NCBI GenBank assembly: GCA_016789495.1
Contig: JAEUOJ010000130.1
Coordinates: 1-42,173, forward strand
Direction of reading: 5' to 3'
DNA: 42,173 nucleotides
Source: Accumulibacter sp.
GTDB lineage: Bacteria; Pseudomonadota; Gammaproteobacteria; Burkholderiales; Rhodocyclaceae
Shown here: positions 16,901-26,869 of the stretch, one piece after another
Position numbering within the stretch: the stretch's first letter is position 1
Layout: the number at the start of each line of letters is the position of its first letter
Notes under the pieces: model-generated
Databases searched by the model: none
Told to the model about the DNA's origin: nothing
The model's input: the letters and a program-made list of their open reading frames with translations, nothing else
Made by a program: the position numbers and the translations under genes

Positions 16901-19027
16901 ATGCCCATGAGTGAAAATCGCGCGCTGCCCGTGGCCCTGATCGTCGACGACGATTACGTGATGCGCATGCTGGAACGGGAAACACTGGCTCAATTCGGCT
17001 TTGAAGTGGTCGAAGCCGAAGACGGCGAACAAGTATTGGCGATGTTCGACCAATCGCCACCCAATCTGGTCCTGCTTGACGTCGAAATGCCGGGAATAGA
17101 CGGCTTCGAGGTCTGCAAGCGCTTGCGCCAGGTCTGGGACATGACGCATGTGCCGGTAATCATGGTCACCGGCATGGACGACCTGGCGTCGATCAACCGC
17201 GCCTACGATTCCGGCGCCAACGACTTTGTCGCCAAACCGATCAACTGGCCAATCCTCGGGCATCGGGCACGCTACGTATGGCGTTCGGCGCAGGCCGCCC
17301 GTCAACTGAACGAGCTCAAGGAAAAGCAGGCGGCGATCATGCAGGCGATTCCGGATATGATTTTCGTGATCGATCGGCAAGGCGTCTATCTCGATTACAA
17401 AGAGGGTTTTGCCACCACGGCGTTCGTTCCGCCAAACGAGTTCCTCGGCAAAAACATGACCGAAGTCCTCCCCGCCGAGACGGCGACCCTGATTCAGCAG
17501 CACATCAATCAGGCCTTGCTGCAGAACAATTTGCAATCGGTGGTATACAAATTGCCGCTCGCAGACGGCATTCATCACTACGAAGGGCGGATCGCTCCCA
17601 ATGGCAGCGACAAAGTCGTGATCGTCGTGCGCGACATTACCGCCCAGAAACTGAACGAAGACCGCATCCGACGGCTCGCCTACTTCGATACACTGACCGG
17701 CATGCCCAACCGGCAAAGTTTCCTCGAACGGCTCGACAGCGAGCTGTTGCGCGCGACTCGCAGCAAACGCCGGGTCGCCCTGCTGTTTCTCGACCTCGAC
17801 GGTTTCAAGCGCATCAACGACACCCTCGGACACACCGTCGGCGACTATCTGCTGCAAGCGGTCGCTGAACGGATGAAGGAGAAATTGCGCACCAGCGATT
17901 TCATTTCCCGACCGGCTTTGGACGACAGCAGTCTGCACTTTGCCCGACTCGGCGGCGACGAATTCACCGTTGTTCTGCCCGACGTGGATGATGTGCAGAC
18001 GGTCAGTTTGGTGGCGGCGCGTCTGCAAGCCTTGCTGTCTCAACCATTCGTCATCGGCCCCCAGGAAATTGCCGTCACCTCGAGTATTGGCATCGCCATC
18101 TTTCCGGCCGATGGCGAGGACGGCGCGACGCTGCTCAAGCACGCCGATACCGCGATGTACCACGCCAAGGATCAGGGGCGCAACAATTGGCAAATGTACG
18201 ACCAATCGCTGACCACCCGCACCAGCGCCCGTCTGGCACTTGAAAGCGACATTCGCAAAGGGCTCGAACGCGGCGAATTCTATTTGCTGTACCAACCGCA
18301 GGTCGATGCCGAAAGCGGACGGATCGTCGGCGTCGAAGCCTTGATCCGTTGGCAACATCCGGAACACGGCGTCGTTTCACCAGCCCAGTTCATCCCGGTG
18401 GCCGAAGAAAGCGGCCTGATCGTCCCGATGGGCGAATGGGTGCTCAACGAAGCATGCTCCCAGGTCGTTCGCTGGCAGGAGCGCGCCGCGAACGCCCCGC
18501 GGGTGGCGGTCAATATCTCGGCCCGGCAGTTGCGCAGCGCCAATTTCCTTGACAAGGTCGCCGCCACGATCATCGCCACCGGTATCGCACCCGAACGACT
18601 GGAGCTGGAACTGACCGAAAGCATCCTGATGGACCCGGAAGCGCGGCAGGTCCAGGGGCTGTATCGTCTTCGGCAACTCGGCGTGCATTTTTCGATCGAC
18701 GACTTTGGCACCGGTTATTCATCGCTGTCCTACATCAAGCGCTTTCCGATCGGCATGCTCAAGATCGACCAGAGCTTCGTCCGGGGACTGCCGGACAGCG
18801 TCAACGACGCTGGCATCGCCACCGCGGTAATCGCCATGGCGCGCAACATGCAACTGGAAGTGATCGCCGAAGGGGTCGAAACGCTGGCGCAGCTCGAATT
18901 CCTTCGCCAAGCCCAGTGCCCGAAAGTTCAGGGCTATCTTTTCAGCCGCCCCCTGGCGGCGGACGATGTCGAAAATCTGCTACGTGCCGGCAAAATCGTA
19001 TTGCCCGAGTCAACGACCGTGCCCTGA
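16901..19027 (+). CDS. Response regulator with PAS, GGDEF and EAL domains
   Basis: The protein has 708 residues. REC covers about 10-125 with acidic triad VDDDY and Asp 60 (LLDVEMPGIDG). A PAS domain follows (about 145-255), then GGDEF at 351-355 and EAL at 479-481. The GGDEF active motif is intact. The usual inhibitory RxxD sits as RTSD but is separated from GGDEF by 17 residues, not 5. The EAL domain has all the usual catalytic residues visible (EALIRW, NISARQL, ELTESIL, DDFGTGYSSL, KIDQSFV, EGVET). Diguanylate cyclase and phosphodiesterase activities are both possible. It begins 12 bases after the third kinase with AAGGGA before ATG 16901, so it is the likely output of the block. Which activity dominates cannot be told from sequence. 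Confidence 0.95.
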   Translation: MPMSENRALPVALIVDDDYVMRMLERETLAQFGFEVVEAEDGEQVLAMFDQSPPNLVLLDVEMPGIDGFEVCKRLRQVWDMTHVPVIMVTGMDDLASINRAYDSGANDFVAKPINWPILGHRARYVWRSAQAARQLNELKEKQAAIMQAIPDMIFVIDRQGVYLDYKEGFATTAFVPPNEFLGKNMTEVLPAETATLIQQHINQALLQNNLQSVVYKLPLADGIHHYEGRIAPNGSDKVVIVVRDITAQKLNEDRIRRLAYFDTLTGMPNRQSFLERLDSELLRATRSKRRVALLFLDLDGFKRINDTLGHTVGDYLLQAVAERMKEKLRTSDFISRPALDDSSLHFARLGGDEFTVVLPDVDDVQTVSLVAARLQALLSQPFVIGPQEIAVTSSIGIAIFPADGEDGATLLKHADTAMYHAKDQGRNNWQMYDQSLTTRTSARLALESDIRKGLERGEFYLLYQPQVDAESGRIVGVEALIRWQHPEHGVVSPAQFIPVAEESGLIVPMGEWVLNEACSQVVRWQERAANAPRVAVNISARQLRSANFLDKVAATIIATGIAPERLELELTESILMDPEARQVQGLYRLRQLGVHFSIDDFGTGYSSLSYIKRFPIGMLKIDQSFVRGLPDSVNDAGIATAVIAMARNMQLEVIAEGVETLAQLEFLRQAQCPKVQGYLFSRPLAADDVENLLRAGKIVLPESTTVP

Positions 19028-19151
19028 CAGCCGTCATCAACCTGTTCAGGAACATCGCCACCGGACCGTCAACTGACATAACGGACACGACGCTTACCGC
19101 ACACCGGCTGAATCACCGTGCCAGGGCCGGTGGGGGTAAGAATCGATCCGT

Positions 19152-19157
19152 TATAAT
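19152..19157 (+). promoter_or_regulatory. -10 element before valS
   Basis: A perfect TATAAT sits 30 bases before the valS start. No good -35 appears at the 17-base position (GGTGGG there), so the promoter assignment is tentative. A separate promoter would fit a housekeeping gene after a signalling operon. Confidence 0.45.
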
Positions 19158-19186
19158 TTTCACTTTTCTCCTCCAAACGCCCATCC

Positions 19187-22018
19187 ATGGAACTCGCTAA
19201 GAGCTTCGAACCGGCAGACATTGAGCGTCGCTGGTATCCCGTCTGGGAAAATGCCGGCTATTTCGCCGCCGGCCTCGACCCCACCGTCAGGCAAGCCTTC
19301 TGCATCCTGCTGCCGCCACCGAACGTGACCGGTACGCTGCACATGGGTCATGGTTTCAATCAGACGATCATGGACGCGCTCACCCGCTTCCATCGCATGC
19401 GCGGCGACAACACCTTATGGCAGCCCGGCACCGACCACGCCGGCATCGCCACCCAGATCGTCGTCGAACGGCAGCTCGACGCTCAGGGTATTTCGCGTCA
19501 CGACCTCGGTCGCGAGAAATTTCTCGACAAAGTCTGGGAATGGAAAGCGTATTCGGGCGACACCATCACCCGTCAGATGCGCCGCCTCGGCACCTCGCCC
19601 GACTGGCGTCGCGAACGGTTCACCATGGACAGTGGGCTGTCGAAGACGGTGACCGAAACCTTCGTCCGCCTCTATCAGGAAGGCCTGATCTACCGCGGCA
19701 AACGACTGGTGAACTGGGATCCGGTACTGCAAACCGCCGTTTCCGATCTCGAAGTGGCGCAAGAGGAGGAACCGGGCGAGCTGTGGCACATCCGTTATCC
19801 GCTGGCCGACGGCAGCGGCGCATTGACTGTCGCCACGACCCGCCCCGAAACGATGCTCGGCGATACCGCGGTGATGGTCCATCCGGAAGATGAACGCTAC
19901 CGTCACCTGCTCGGCAAGACCGTCAGACTGCCTTTATGCGACCGCGAGATCCCGATCATCGCCGACGCCTATGTCGACCTGGCGTTCGGCACCGGCTGTG
20001 TCAAGGTCACTCCGGCGCACGACTTCAACGATTATGCCGTCGGCCAGCGCCACAAACTGGCGATGATCCCGGTCTTCACACTTGATGCGCGGATCAACGA
20101 CAACGCCCCGGCCGTCTACCGCGGTCTCGATCGTTTCGAGGCCCGCAAACGGGTGGTCGCCGATCTTCAAGCGCAAGGGTTGATCGACAAGATCGAGGCG
20201 CACACCCTGAAAATTCCGCGTGGCGACCGCACCGGCGCGATCATCGAACCGATGCTGACCGATCAATGGTTCGTCGCGATGAGCAAGCCCGGCGCCGACG
20301 GCCAAAGTATCGCGGCCAAGGCGCTGGCCTGCGTCGCCTCGGGCGAAATCCGCTTTTTCCCGGAAAACTGGGTCAACACGTACAACCAGTGGCTGAACAA
20401 CATTCAGGACTGGTGCATATCCCGGCAATTGTGGTGGGGCCACCAAATCCCGGCCTGGTATGGCGACGAAGGCCAACTGTTTGTCGCCCACGACGAAAGC
20501 GAAGCTCGCCAAGCGGCCACCGAGCAAGGGTATCACGGGCCATTGCAACGCGATCCCGACGTGCTCGACACGTGGTACTCCAGTGCGCTGTGGCCATTCT
20601 CGACGCTCGACTGGACAGCGCAGTGGCCGGCCGAATCCAACCCCGCTCTCGATCTGTACCTGCCCTCAACCGTGCTGGTCACCGGCTTCGACATCATCTT
20701 CTTCTGGGTGGCGCGAATGGTGATGATGACCCGCCATCTGACCGGCAAAATCCCTTTCAGGCATGTCTATGTGCATGGACTGATCCGCGACGCCGAAGGT
20801 CAAAAAATGAGCAAGTCGAAGGGCAACGTCCTCGACCCGATCGACCTGATCGACGGCATCGACCTGCCGAAGCTGATCGAAAAACGCACCACCGGCCTGA
20901 TGAATCCGAAACAGGCCGAGCAGATCGAGAAGCGCACTCGCAAGGAATACCCGGGAGGAATTCCGGCCTTCGGCACCGACGCCTTGCGGTTTACCTTTTT
21001 GTCGCTGGCCAGCCCGGGCCGCGACATCAAGTTCGACCTCGGTCGCTGCGAAGGTTACCGGAATTTCTGCAACAAGCTGTGGAACGCCAGCCGCTTCGTG
21101 CTGATGCATACCGCCGGTCGCGACCTCGAGGTCGACGCGGACTCGCCGGACGCTTGTGCTAGCCGCTGGCGCTTCTCGTTTGCCGACCGCTGGATCGTCA
21201 GCTTCCTGCAACGCACCGAAGCGGCGGTCGCTCAGCATTTCGCCGACTACCGCTTCGATTTGCTGGCGCGGGCCATCTACGAATTCGTCTGGGATGAATT
21301 TTGCGACTGGTACGTCGAGATGGCGAAAACGCAATTGCAAAGCGACGACGAGGCCGTGCTACGCGCCACCCGCCGGACGCTGGCCCGCGTCCTCGAAGCA
21401 GTGCTGCGTTTGGCGCACCCGCTACTGCCTTTCATCACCGAGGAACTCTGGCAAGCGGTGGCGCCGATCGCCGGTCGCAAGACACACGACTCCGTGATGC
21501 TGGCCGCCTATCCGCAAGCGCAAATGGACAAGATCGACGCCGCGAGCGAAAGCCGGATGCAGCAACTCAAGGAGATCGCGTATGCATGTCGCAATCTGCG
21601 CGGCGAGATGAATCTGTCGCCGGCGGTGCGTGTGCCGCTGTTGATGCAAGGTGATGCGACTGTGCTCGACGATTTCGCGCCGTACCTCAAAGCCCTTTGC
21701 AAACTGTCGTCGGCCGAAACCGTCACCACCTTACCGGACCATGCCAACGCCCCGATGGCCATCGTCGGCGAAACCCGCCTGATGTTGCAGGTACAGATCA
21801 ACCTGGTCGCCGAAGGCGAGCGGCTGGACAAGGAGATCGCCCGGTTGCACGCCGAAATCGGCAAAGCCCGGGAAAAACTGGCCAACGAGCGCTTTGTCAG
21901 CCGCGCCCCGACATCGGTCGTCGAACAGGAAAAGAATCGGCTCGATGCCTTCATCGCCACGCTGGAAAAACTCGAGCCGCAACGCCAGCGACTCAAGGAC
22001 AGCCAGACCGCCGGCTAA
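19187..22018 (+). CDS. valS: Valyl-tRNA synthetase
   Basis: This class I aminoacyl-tRNA synthetase charges tRNA-Val. The protein is 943 residues, a normal length. The HIGH-type motif is HMGH at residues 52-55 ([14 protein letters not shown]). KMSKS is present near residue 541 ([10 protein letters not shown]). The editing domain includes [15 protein letters not shown], and the C-terminus carries the coiled-coil arm ([19 protein letters not shown]) that binds tRNA. It starts at ATG 19187 without an obvious ribosome site. It is convergent with pabBC. Confidence 0.98.
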   Translation: MELAKSFEPADIERRWYPVWENAGYFAAGLDPTVRQAFCILLPPPNVTGTLHMGHGFNQTIMDALTRFHRMRGDNTLWQPGTDHAGIATQIVVERQLDAQGISRHDLGREKFLDKVWEWKAYSGDTITRQMRRLGTSPDWRRERFTMDSGLSKTVTETFVRLYQEGLIYRGKRLVNWDPVLQTAVSDLEVAQEEEPGELWHIRYPLADGSGALTVATTRPETMLGDTAVMVHPEDERYRHLLGKTVRLPLCDREIPIIADAYVDLAFGTGCVKVTPAHDFNDYAVGQRHKLAMIPVFTLDARINDNAPAVYRGLDRFEARKRVVADLQAQGLIDKIEAHTLKIPRGDRTGAIIEPMLTDQWFVAMSKPGADGQSIAAKALACVASGEIRFFPENWVNTYNQWLNNIQDWCISRQLWWGHQIPAWYGDEGQLFVAHDESEARQAATEQGYHGPLQRDPDVLDTWYSSALWPFSTLDWTAQWPAESNPALDLYLPSTVLVTGFDIIFFWVARMVMMTRHLTGKIPFRHVYVHGLIRDAEGQKMSKSKGNVLDPIDLIDGIDLPKLIEKRTTGLMNPKQAEQIEKRTRKEYPGGIPAFGTDALRFTFLSLASPGRDIKFDLGRCEGYRNFCNKLWNASRFVLMHTAGRDLEVDADSPDACASRWRFSFADRWIVSFLQRTEAAVAQHFADYRFDLLARAIYEFVWDEFCDWYVEMAKTQLQSDDEAVLRATRRTLARVLEAVLRLAHPLLPFITEELWQAVAPIAGRKTHDSVMLAAYPQAQMDKIDAASESRMQQLKEIAYACRNLRGEMNLSPAVRVPLLMQGDATVLDDFAPYLKALCKLSSAETVTTLPDHANAPMAIVGETRLMLQVQINLVAEGERLDKEIARLHAEIGKAREKLANERFVSRAPTSVVEQEKNRLDAFIATLEKLEPQRQRLKDSQTAG

Positions 22019-22033
22019 CCGGCCGGCAATCCG

Positions 22034-23818
22034 TCAACCCTCGACCTCCACCGGCAACAAGCCGCGTAGCGCATTGCCGACAAAGACCTGACCGCCAGCG
22101 CGCAGGTCTGTCGGCCAAAGCACCTGTTCGCTGGCGCGACCGGCGTCGAGCAGGCTCTGCCGCAAAACACCGGGCAGCAGACCGCAGGACAACGGTGGCG
22201 TCAACAGCCGGCCCTCGCGTTCGACGAACAGATTACTGCGCGCCCCTTCGCAAACCTCGCCGCGCGCATTCAGAAAAATGACGTCGAAAACCTCCGGGCG
22301 ACCGGCGACGGCGGCCAACGCCCGCTCATAAGCGGCGCGGGCGGTGGTCTTGTGACGCAACAGATAGTTATCGGCGTCCAGGAGGTGCTGGGCAAGGACC
22401 ACCCGCCATGCCCGGTCGCTCGGCGGAAGAAAGGGTTCGGCGAGCAGCCGATGCTCTCCGGCGTGCGTCAGTGTCAGACGAACCCGAAAAACGCCCTGCG
22501 GCCGACTGTCGGCTTGGCGGTGCAGCGCCGCGACAATCGCCGGCAAATCGCAGACAAAGCCAAGCGCGTCGGCCGAACTCCGCAAACGGTGGAGATGACC
22601 GGCCAGCCGTGGGAACACGCCGTCTTCGAGGCGCAAGGTTTCGACCAAGGCGAAACCAGGGTCGTAACCGGTCAGAAATCGCGCTTTCAGGATACATTCG
22701 GCGTATTCGCCAGCCGGATCGGCCTCGGCGACGATGCCGCTGCCCACGCCCAGCCGACCTTGCGTGCCGCCATCGAATTCCAAGGTGCGAATGGCGACAT
22801 TGAAGCGACAGTCGCCGTTCGGTGCCAGCCAGCCGAAAGCGCCGGTGTATAAGCCACGGGGCAGCGGCTCGAGTTCGGCCACCCGCTGCATGGCGCGCAA
22901 TTTCGGCGCGCCGGTGATCGAGCCGCACGGAAAAAGAGCGGCGAACAGTTCTGCCAGCGAAACGCCGGGCAGGTCGGCGCTGACCGTCGACACCAGTTGC
23001 CACAGCGTCGGGTAGGCTTCGGTCGCAAACAACGCCTCGACCCGTACCCGGCCCGGTTGAGCCAGTCGTCCGAGATCGTTGCGCAGCAGATCGACGATCA
23101 TCACATTCTCGGCACGTTCCTTCTCCGAGAGCAGCAGCCCGGCACGGGCCCGGTCGTCCTCCTCGGCCGTGGCACCGCGCGGGGCGGTCCCTTTCATCGG
23201 GCGGGTACGCACCCGATCACCGCGACGCTCGAAAAACAATTCCGGCGAGAACGAGAGGATGGTCGTCTCCTCGGTTATCAGACAACCGCCATAGCGCACC
23301 GGTTGTCGGGAACGCAAGCCGGCGTACAGCGACAGGGGATGCCCGTACACGCGAAAGGTCAACGGAAACGTCAAATTGATCTGATAACAGTCACCGTCAG
23401 CAATCCAGCGACGGATTTGCCGGACCTGTTCGCCATACCTCAGTCGATCGACGGCACAGGTCATTTCGGCAACCCCGGCTAGACGCTGCTCCTCGGGCAG
23501 CGCCGCCAGACACGTATCAAGGAAGGTGGCCACCGCCGACTGATCGAACGTCCGGGCTTCGTCGAACACCCAGGCAATCAGCGGTGGGCGGCCCGGCGTC
23601 GCCTTGACGGTCGCCGCCGGATCGAAGGCGCCGCCAAGCTCATAACGAGCGGCGATCGCCAGCCACCGTCCCTGCTTGGCCGTGGCCTCCAGCTCTGCCA
23701 ACACGTGGCGCGCAGGAATATCGGCAGAAAATTCGAGAGGACGGCCACCGGTCAGCAGCAAGGCACCGCCGAAATCGTCGTCGAACAGGGCAAACGGCCC
23801 GTCAACCGTCGGAATCAA
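22034..23818 (-). CDS. pabB: Fused aminodeoxychorismate synthase component I and aminodeoxychorismate lyase
   Basis: This single polypeptide of 594 residues makes p-aminobenzoate for folate. The N-terminal part (to about 385) is the PabB chorismate-binding enzyme (GDCYQINLTFPL, RPMKGTAPRG, DLLRNDLGR, GSITGAPKLRAM). The C-terminal part (about 390-594) is a fold-type IV PLP lyase PabC (LVETLRLEDG, HKTTARAAYE carrying the likely PLP Lys, VFLNARGEV-like and EGARSNLFV). Both active regions are intact. The start is TTG 23818 with AGGTG a few bases before. Repeat copy 1 begins only 12 bases upstream of this start, so the repeat may supply part of its leader or promoter. Confidence 0.95.
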   Translation of the reverse strand: MIPTVDGPFALFDDDFGGALLLTGGRPLEFSADIPARHVLAELEATAKQGRWLAIAARYELGGAFDPAATVKATPGRPPLIAWVFDEARTFDQSAVATFLDTCLAALPEEQRLAGVAEMTCAVDRLRYGEQVRQIRRWIADGDCYQINLTFPLTFRVYGHPLSLYAGLRSRQPVRYGGCLITEETTILSFSPELFFERRGDRVRTRPMKGTAPRGATAEEDDRARAGLLLSEKERAENVMIVDLLRNDLGRLAQPGRVRVEALFATEAYPTLWQLVSTVSADLPGVSLAELFAALFPCGSITGAPKLRAMQRVAELEPLPRGLYTGAFGWLAPNGDCRFNVAIRTLEFDGGTQGRLGVGSGIVAEADPAGEYAECILKARFLTGYDPGFALVETLRLEDGVFPRLAGHLHRLRSSADALGFVCDLPAIVAALHRQADSRPQGVFRVRLTLTHAGEHRLLAEPFLPPSDRAWRVVLAQHLLDADNYLLRHKTTARAAYERALAAVAGRPEVFDVIFLNARGEVCEGARSNLFVEREGRLLTPPLSCGLLPGVLRQSLLDAGRASEQVLWPTDLRAGGQVFVGNALRGLLPVEVEG

Positions 23819-23829
23819 AGCAGCACCTA

Positions 23830-23982
23830 AGGAGCCTGTCGGACCGACTGATCTACGGTTCCGATGGGCATTTTCCTCCCGATTTCATGTGACATAGGCC
23901 CACCCTGCGCCTTGAAATCGGAGAAAACTGCCCTTTCTTCCCCACTCGGCTGGCAACGATCGCGCCAGTCCGACAGCGCTCT
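23830..23982. repeat. Dispersed repeat copy 1 (MITE-like)
   Basis: The element is about 153 bases. The left end AGGAGCCTGTCGGAC (23830-23844) is an imperfect inverted match to the right end GTCCGACAGCGCTCT (23968-23982). The central part shares the pattern CCCAC, CTTGAA, GAGAAA with copies 2 and 3 in the same order. It lies between the pabBC start and the tusA-like gene. No open frame of note is inside it. It may be a miniature inverted-repeat or REP-like element. Confidence 0.6.
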
Positions 23983-24013
23983 AGAGAAAAGCGTCGCCTC
24001 GCCCGGCAATTGC

Positions 24014-24247
24014 TTACTTGCGTTTGATGTAATACTCAAAAACCTGCCTGATCTCGGCGCTGGACAGCAACTCGTTGCCAGTTTGTTTGGCAAACGCCTG
24101 AAAATCTTTCACCGAACCCGGGTCGGTGGCCAGCACATGCAGAATCTCGCCACTGCCCATTTCCGCCAAAGCCTTCTTGGTGCGCAAAATCGGCAACGGG
24201 CAACTGAGTCCTTGCACATCAAGCTCTCGGTCGTAATGCATCTTCAC
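24014..24247 (-). CDS. tusA: TusA-family sulfur-carrier protein
   Basis: The protein is 77 residues with the TusA motif LDVQGLSCPLPILRTKKAL carrying the reactive Cys that holds persulfide sulfur. TusA homologues pass sulfur to tRNA thiolation, molybdopterin synthesis or sulfur oxidation. The exact acceptor here is unknown. It lies 27 bases downstream of bepA on the same strand, so they are probably co-transcribed; moaC and soxYZ sit just beyond on the opposite strand, a neighbourhood in keeping with sulfur handling. The start is GTG 24247 or ATG 24241. Confidence 0.93.
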   Translation of the reverse strand: MKMHYDRELDVQGLSCPLPILRTKKALAEMGSGEILHVLATDPGSVKDFQAFAKQTGNELLSSAEIRQVFEYYIKRK

Positions 24248-24274
24248 CGCCGCGAAAAAATAAAGCTGCTTATT

Positions 24275-25741
24275 CTAAATGCCATTGCCTGACCGTTTCT
24301 CTTTCAACTCGTCCGCCAACAACTTTCTCAATTCACGCAAACGGGCATCCACCGCCGATTGCTCGAAAAAATTCCCGTCACCGGCCTGCTGGGCGAAAGT
24401 CATTTGTTCGACCGCGGCGCCAAGTTGTCCTTGCAAGACATAAGCCTCCGCTTGTGCCCGATGTTGCTGCAAACGTTTGCCGATCGCGGCAAAGGTCTTC
24501 GCCTGCAAGACATGGAGTTTGTCATCGTTGCCATGGATCGCCAACTGCGACGACAGGAAACTCAGGCCCTGCGCATACTGCTTGCCAGCAAGCAAGGCGT
24601 CGGCGTAGCCGTAAATCAACGATTTCGCCTGGGGAAAACGTTGCAGGGCTTCGCGATAAACGGCCATCGCTCCGGGCCAATCAGCGGCCGCTCGCCTGAT
24701 CTCCCCGTGCAGGCGACCGATCATCGGCGAGGACGCTTTCAGGGCCAGCAGAGCGTCCATCGCGCGCTGCGCCGCCGGCCAATCCTTGGCCTGCAGCAAG
24801 GCATACGCCAAACCATAACGAATCCCCGCCTCGGACAGGTATTTCTTGTCCCGCAATTGATTGGCCAATTCGCGGACCTGTTCGCCAGGTGACCCGGCTT
24901 GCACGCGCAGCTTCGCCCGAACCAGGTGGAATTCCAGACTATCGGCGACCTGACGGTACGACGAATCCTGCGCCCGGTTCTGCATATCAGAGATCCGCTC
25001 GAGGGTCAGCGGGTGCGATCGCAGATACACCGGCGCGCTGTTCTCGTACACCCGTCCAGCCTGGAGCAGCCGGCCAAAAAAGTCGCCCATGCCATGCACG
25101 TCGAAACCGGCTTGGCGCAAGGTCTGAAAACCGACGCGATCGGCCTCGCGTTCGAAATCGCGACTGTAAGCCAGTTGCGACTGGATTGCGCCGGCCTGCG
25201 CCGAGGCGATGGTGGCGTTGGCGATCTGCGAATTGGAACGCGCCGCCAGCACCCCCACCGCCATGGCGATCATCATCGCCAGGGAATTCTGCTTCTCGCG
25301 GGCCAGGTTGCGGGCCAAATGATTCTGCTGGACATGGGAAAGTTCATGAGCCAGCACGCCGGCTAGTTCCGATTCCGATTGTGCAGTCAAGATGGTCCCG
25401 GTATTGACGCCGATGAATCCGCCGAACATCGCGAACGCATTGATCATGCCGTCGCGAATGGCAAAGAAATGGCACTCGCTGAGCGGATTGGGACTGGCCG
25501 CCACCAGCCGGTTGCCGAGTCGATTAAGATAGTCGTTGATGTCGGAGTCATCGATGTAACTCGGCTCGCGCAGCCTGATTTCATTCATTATCCGTTCGCC
25601 GATCCGGCGTTCGAGTTGCGGCGACAACTCGGCGCGCGCCGCCTCGCCGAGATCGGGCAATTCGTCGGCAATCGCCAAGGCTTTGACGCCGATCATCGCC
25701 GCAAAGGCCATCGTAACAGCGAGTCGGACAGATTTGCTCAT
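24275..25741 (-). CDS. bepA: M48 metalloprotease with TPR domain (BepA/YfgC-like)
   Basis: The protein has 488 residues. It carries a signal peptide (MSKSVRLAVTMAFAAMIGVKALA) followed by an M48 peptidase domain with zinc motif HELSH at 132-136 and a third ligand in DFEREADR. The C-terminal half is TPR-like helices (residues about 290-450). BepA is a periplasmic protease and chaperone that supports outer-membrane protein assembly and LptD maturation. The start is ATG 25741, with AGAGGAG just upstream; the frame extends to a longer start that would lack a signal-like beginning. It is divergent from moaC. Confidence 0.94.
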   Translation of the reverse strand: MSKSVRLAVTMAFAAMIGVKALAIADELPDLGEAARAELSPQLERRIGERIMNEIRLREPSYIDDSDINDYLNRLGNRLVAASPNPLSECHFFAIRDGMINAFAMFGGFIGVNTGTILTAQSESELAGVLAHELSHVQQNHLARNLAREKQNSLAMMIAMAVGVLAARSNSQIANATIASAQAGAIQSQLAYSRDFEREADRVGFQTLRQAGFDVHGMGDFFGRLLQAGRVYENSAPVYLRSHPLTLERISDMQNRAQDSSYRQVADSLEFHLVRAKLRVQAGSPGEQVRELANQLRDKKYLSEAGIRYGLAYALLQAKDWPAAQRAMDALLALKASSPMIGRLHGEIRRAAADWPGAMAVYREALQRFPQAKSLIYGYADALLAGKQYAQGLSFLSSQLAIHGNDDKLHVLQAKTFAAIGKRLQQHRAQAEAYVLQGQLGAAVEQMTFAQQAGDGNFFEQSAVDARLRELRKLLADELKEKRSGNGI

Positions 25742-25873
25742 GGCTCCTCTTGGCGGCAAGGGACTAAGACGATGCTATGATACCGGCTGTTTTGGCTGGC
25801 CGTTGTGACCAAGCGTTACCGCTTTGCGTTACGGCTTCCGTCCTATTCACTGTTCGCTGCCAGGTCCGCGCAC

Positions 25874-26356
25874 ATGCCCACCGGCCCGCTCACTCACTTC
25901 GATCAACAGGGTCAGGCCCATATGGTTGATGTCGGGGAGAAAACGCCGACCGCCCGCCGGGCGCGCGCCAGCGGCAGGATTTCGATGAAAGCCGCCACGT
26001 TGGCGCTGATCGTCGCCGGCACCAGCAATAAAGGGGATGTTCTCGGCGTGGCACGGATTGCCGCCATCCAGGCCGCCAAACGTACGGCCGACTTGATTCC
26101 GCTGTGTCACCCTCTAGCTTTGAGCAAAGTGGCGGTCGACTTCGAGATCGATCCGCAGGCCAACGCTGTGCACTGTCGCAGCACCGTCGAATGCATCGGC
26201 CGCACCGGCGTGGAAATGGAGGCATTCTGCGCGGTCAGCGTCGGACTGCTGACCATTTACGACATGTGCAAAAGCGTGGACCGGGGCATGCGTATCGATG
26301 ACATCCGCTTGGTAGAGAAATCCGGAGGAAAATCCGGGCATTGGCTGAGCGACTGA
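25874..26356 (+). CDS. moaC: Cyclic pyranopterin monophosphate synthase MoaC
   Basis: The protein is 160 residues, a normal length for MoaC, which makes cPMP in molybdenum cofactor synthesis with MoaA. Conserved stretches are [50 protein letters not shown] and [12 protein letters not shown], with a Lys in [10 protein letters not shown]. The start is ATG 25874; a GTG 69 bases earlier would add a tail with no conservation. It is followed two bases later by soxY, so the pair may be translated from one transcript, an unusual neighbour for MoaC. Confidence 0.96.
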   Translation: MPTGPLTHFDQQGQAHMVDVGEKTPTARRARASGRISMKAATLALIVAGTSNKGDVLGVARIAAIQAAKRTADLIPLCHPLALSKVAVDFEIDPQANAVHCRSTVECIGRTGVEMEAFCAVSVGLLTIYDMCKSVDRGMRIDDIRLVEKSGGKSGHWLSD

Positions 26357-26358
26357 CC

Positions 26359-26853
26359 ATGGCGCCTTTCTCTGCCGGAATCGATACCTTGCGCCGCCGC
26401 TTGTTGCTTGCCGGCAGTTCCAGTTGGCTGATGGCCCCGCTGCTGAGCCTGACCGGCCTGCGGCCGTCAAGGGTGCTTGCGGCGGATGCTAGTCGACTCG
26501 CCTTCACCGCCACTACCCTCGCCGACGCCCTCAAGGCCGCCGGGGTGAACAAGTCGGCGGACAGCGCGCAGATCGTCATCAAAGCGGCGGAGATCGCCGA
26601 AAATGGAGCGCAAGTACCGATAGAAATCGTCAGCAACATTCCCGGCAGTCGACAAGCGATGGTTTTTATCGATAAGAATCCTTTGCCACTAGCAGCGAAT
26701 CTTCATTTTGCCAACGGTGCGCTGCCGCATGTCCGCCTGCAGGTCAAAATGGCCGAGTCTTCGCGCTTACGCGTGGTGGTCAAAGCCACCGACGGAAAGA
26801 CCTATCATGCCAGCCGCGAAATCAAAGTGACCATTGGCGGCTGCGGCGCCTAA
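26359..26853 (+). CDS. soxY: Thiosulfate-carrier protein SoxY
   Basis: SoxY is the sulfur-substrate carrier of the periplasmic Sox system, in complex with SoxZ. The protein is 164 residues with a twin-arginine-like export signal (TLRRRLLLAGSSS) near the N-terminus. It ends in a carrier motif whose Cys lies in IGGCGA; the usual ending is GGCGG, so the last residue is Ala, not Gly. It starts at ATG 26359, two bases after the moaC stop. It is followed directly by soxZ, but no soxXAB or soxCD are nearby, so a complete Sox pathway is not shown here. Confidence 0.95.
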   Translation: MAPFSAGIDTLRRRLLLAGSSSWLMAPLLSLTGLRPSRVLAADASRLAFTATTLADALKAAGVNKSADSAQIVIKAAEIAENGAQVPIEIVSNIPGSRQAMVFIDKNPLPLAANLHFANGALPHVRLQVKMAESSRLRVVVKATDGKTYHASREIKVTIGGCGA

Positions 26854-26869
26854 ATCGAAGAGCCTGACG

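Noticed and set aside
16829-18367. Minus-strand frame of 512 codons opposite the GGDEF-EAL gene
   Set aside because: Antisense shadow of a gene with intact GGDEF and EAL motifs; no ribosome site or domain.
22000-22040. GC-rich inverted repeat between valS and pabBC as terminator
   Set aside because: The stem is about five bases of GCCGG/CCGGC and no T-run follows on either strand, so chance in GC-rich DNA is enough.
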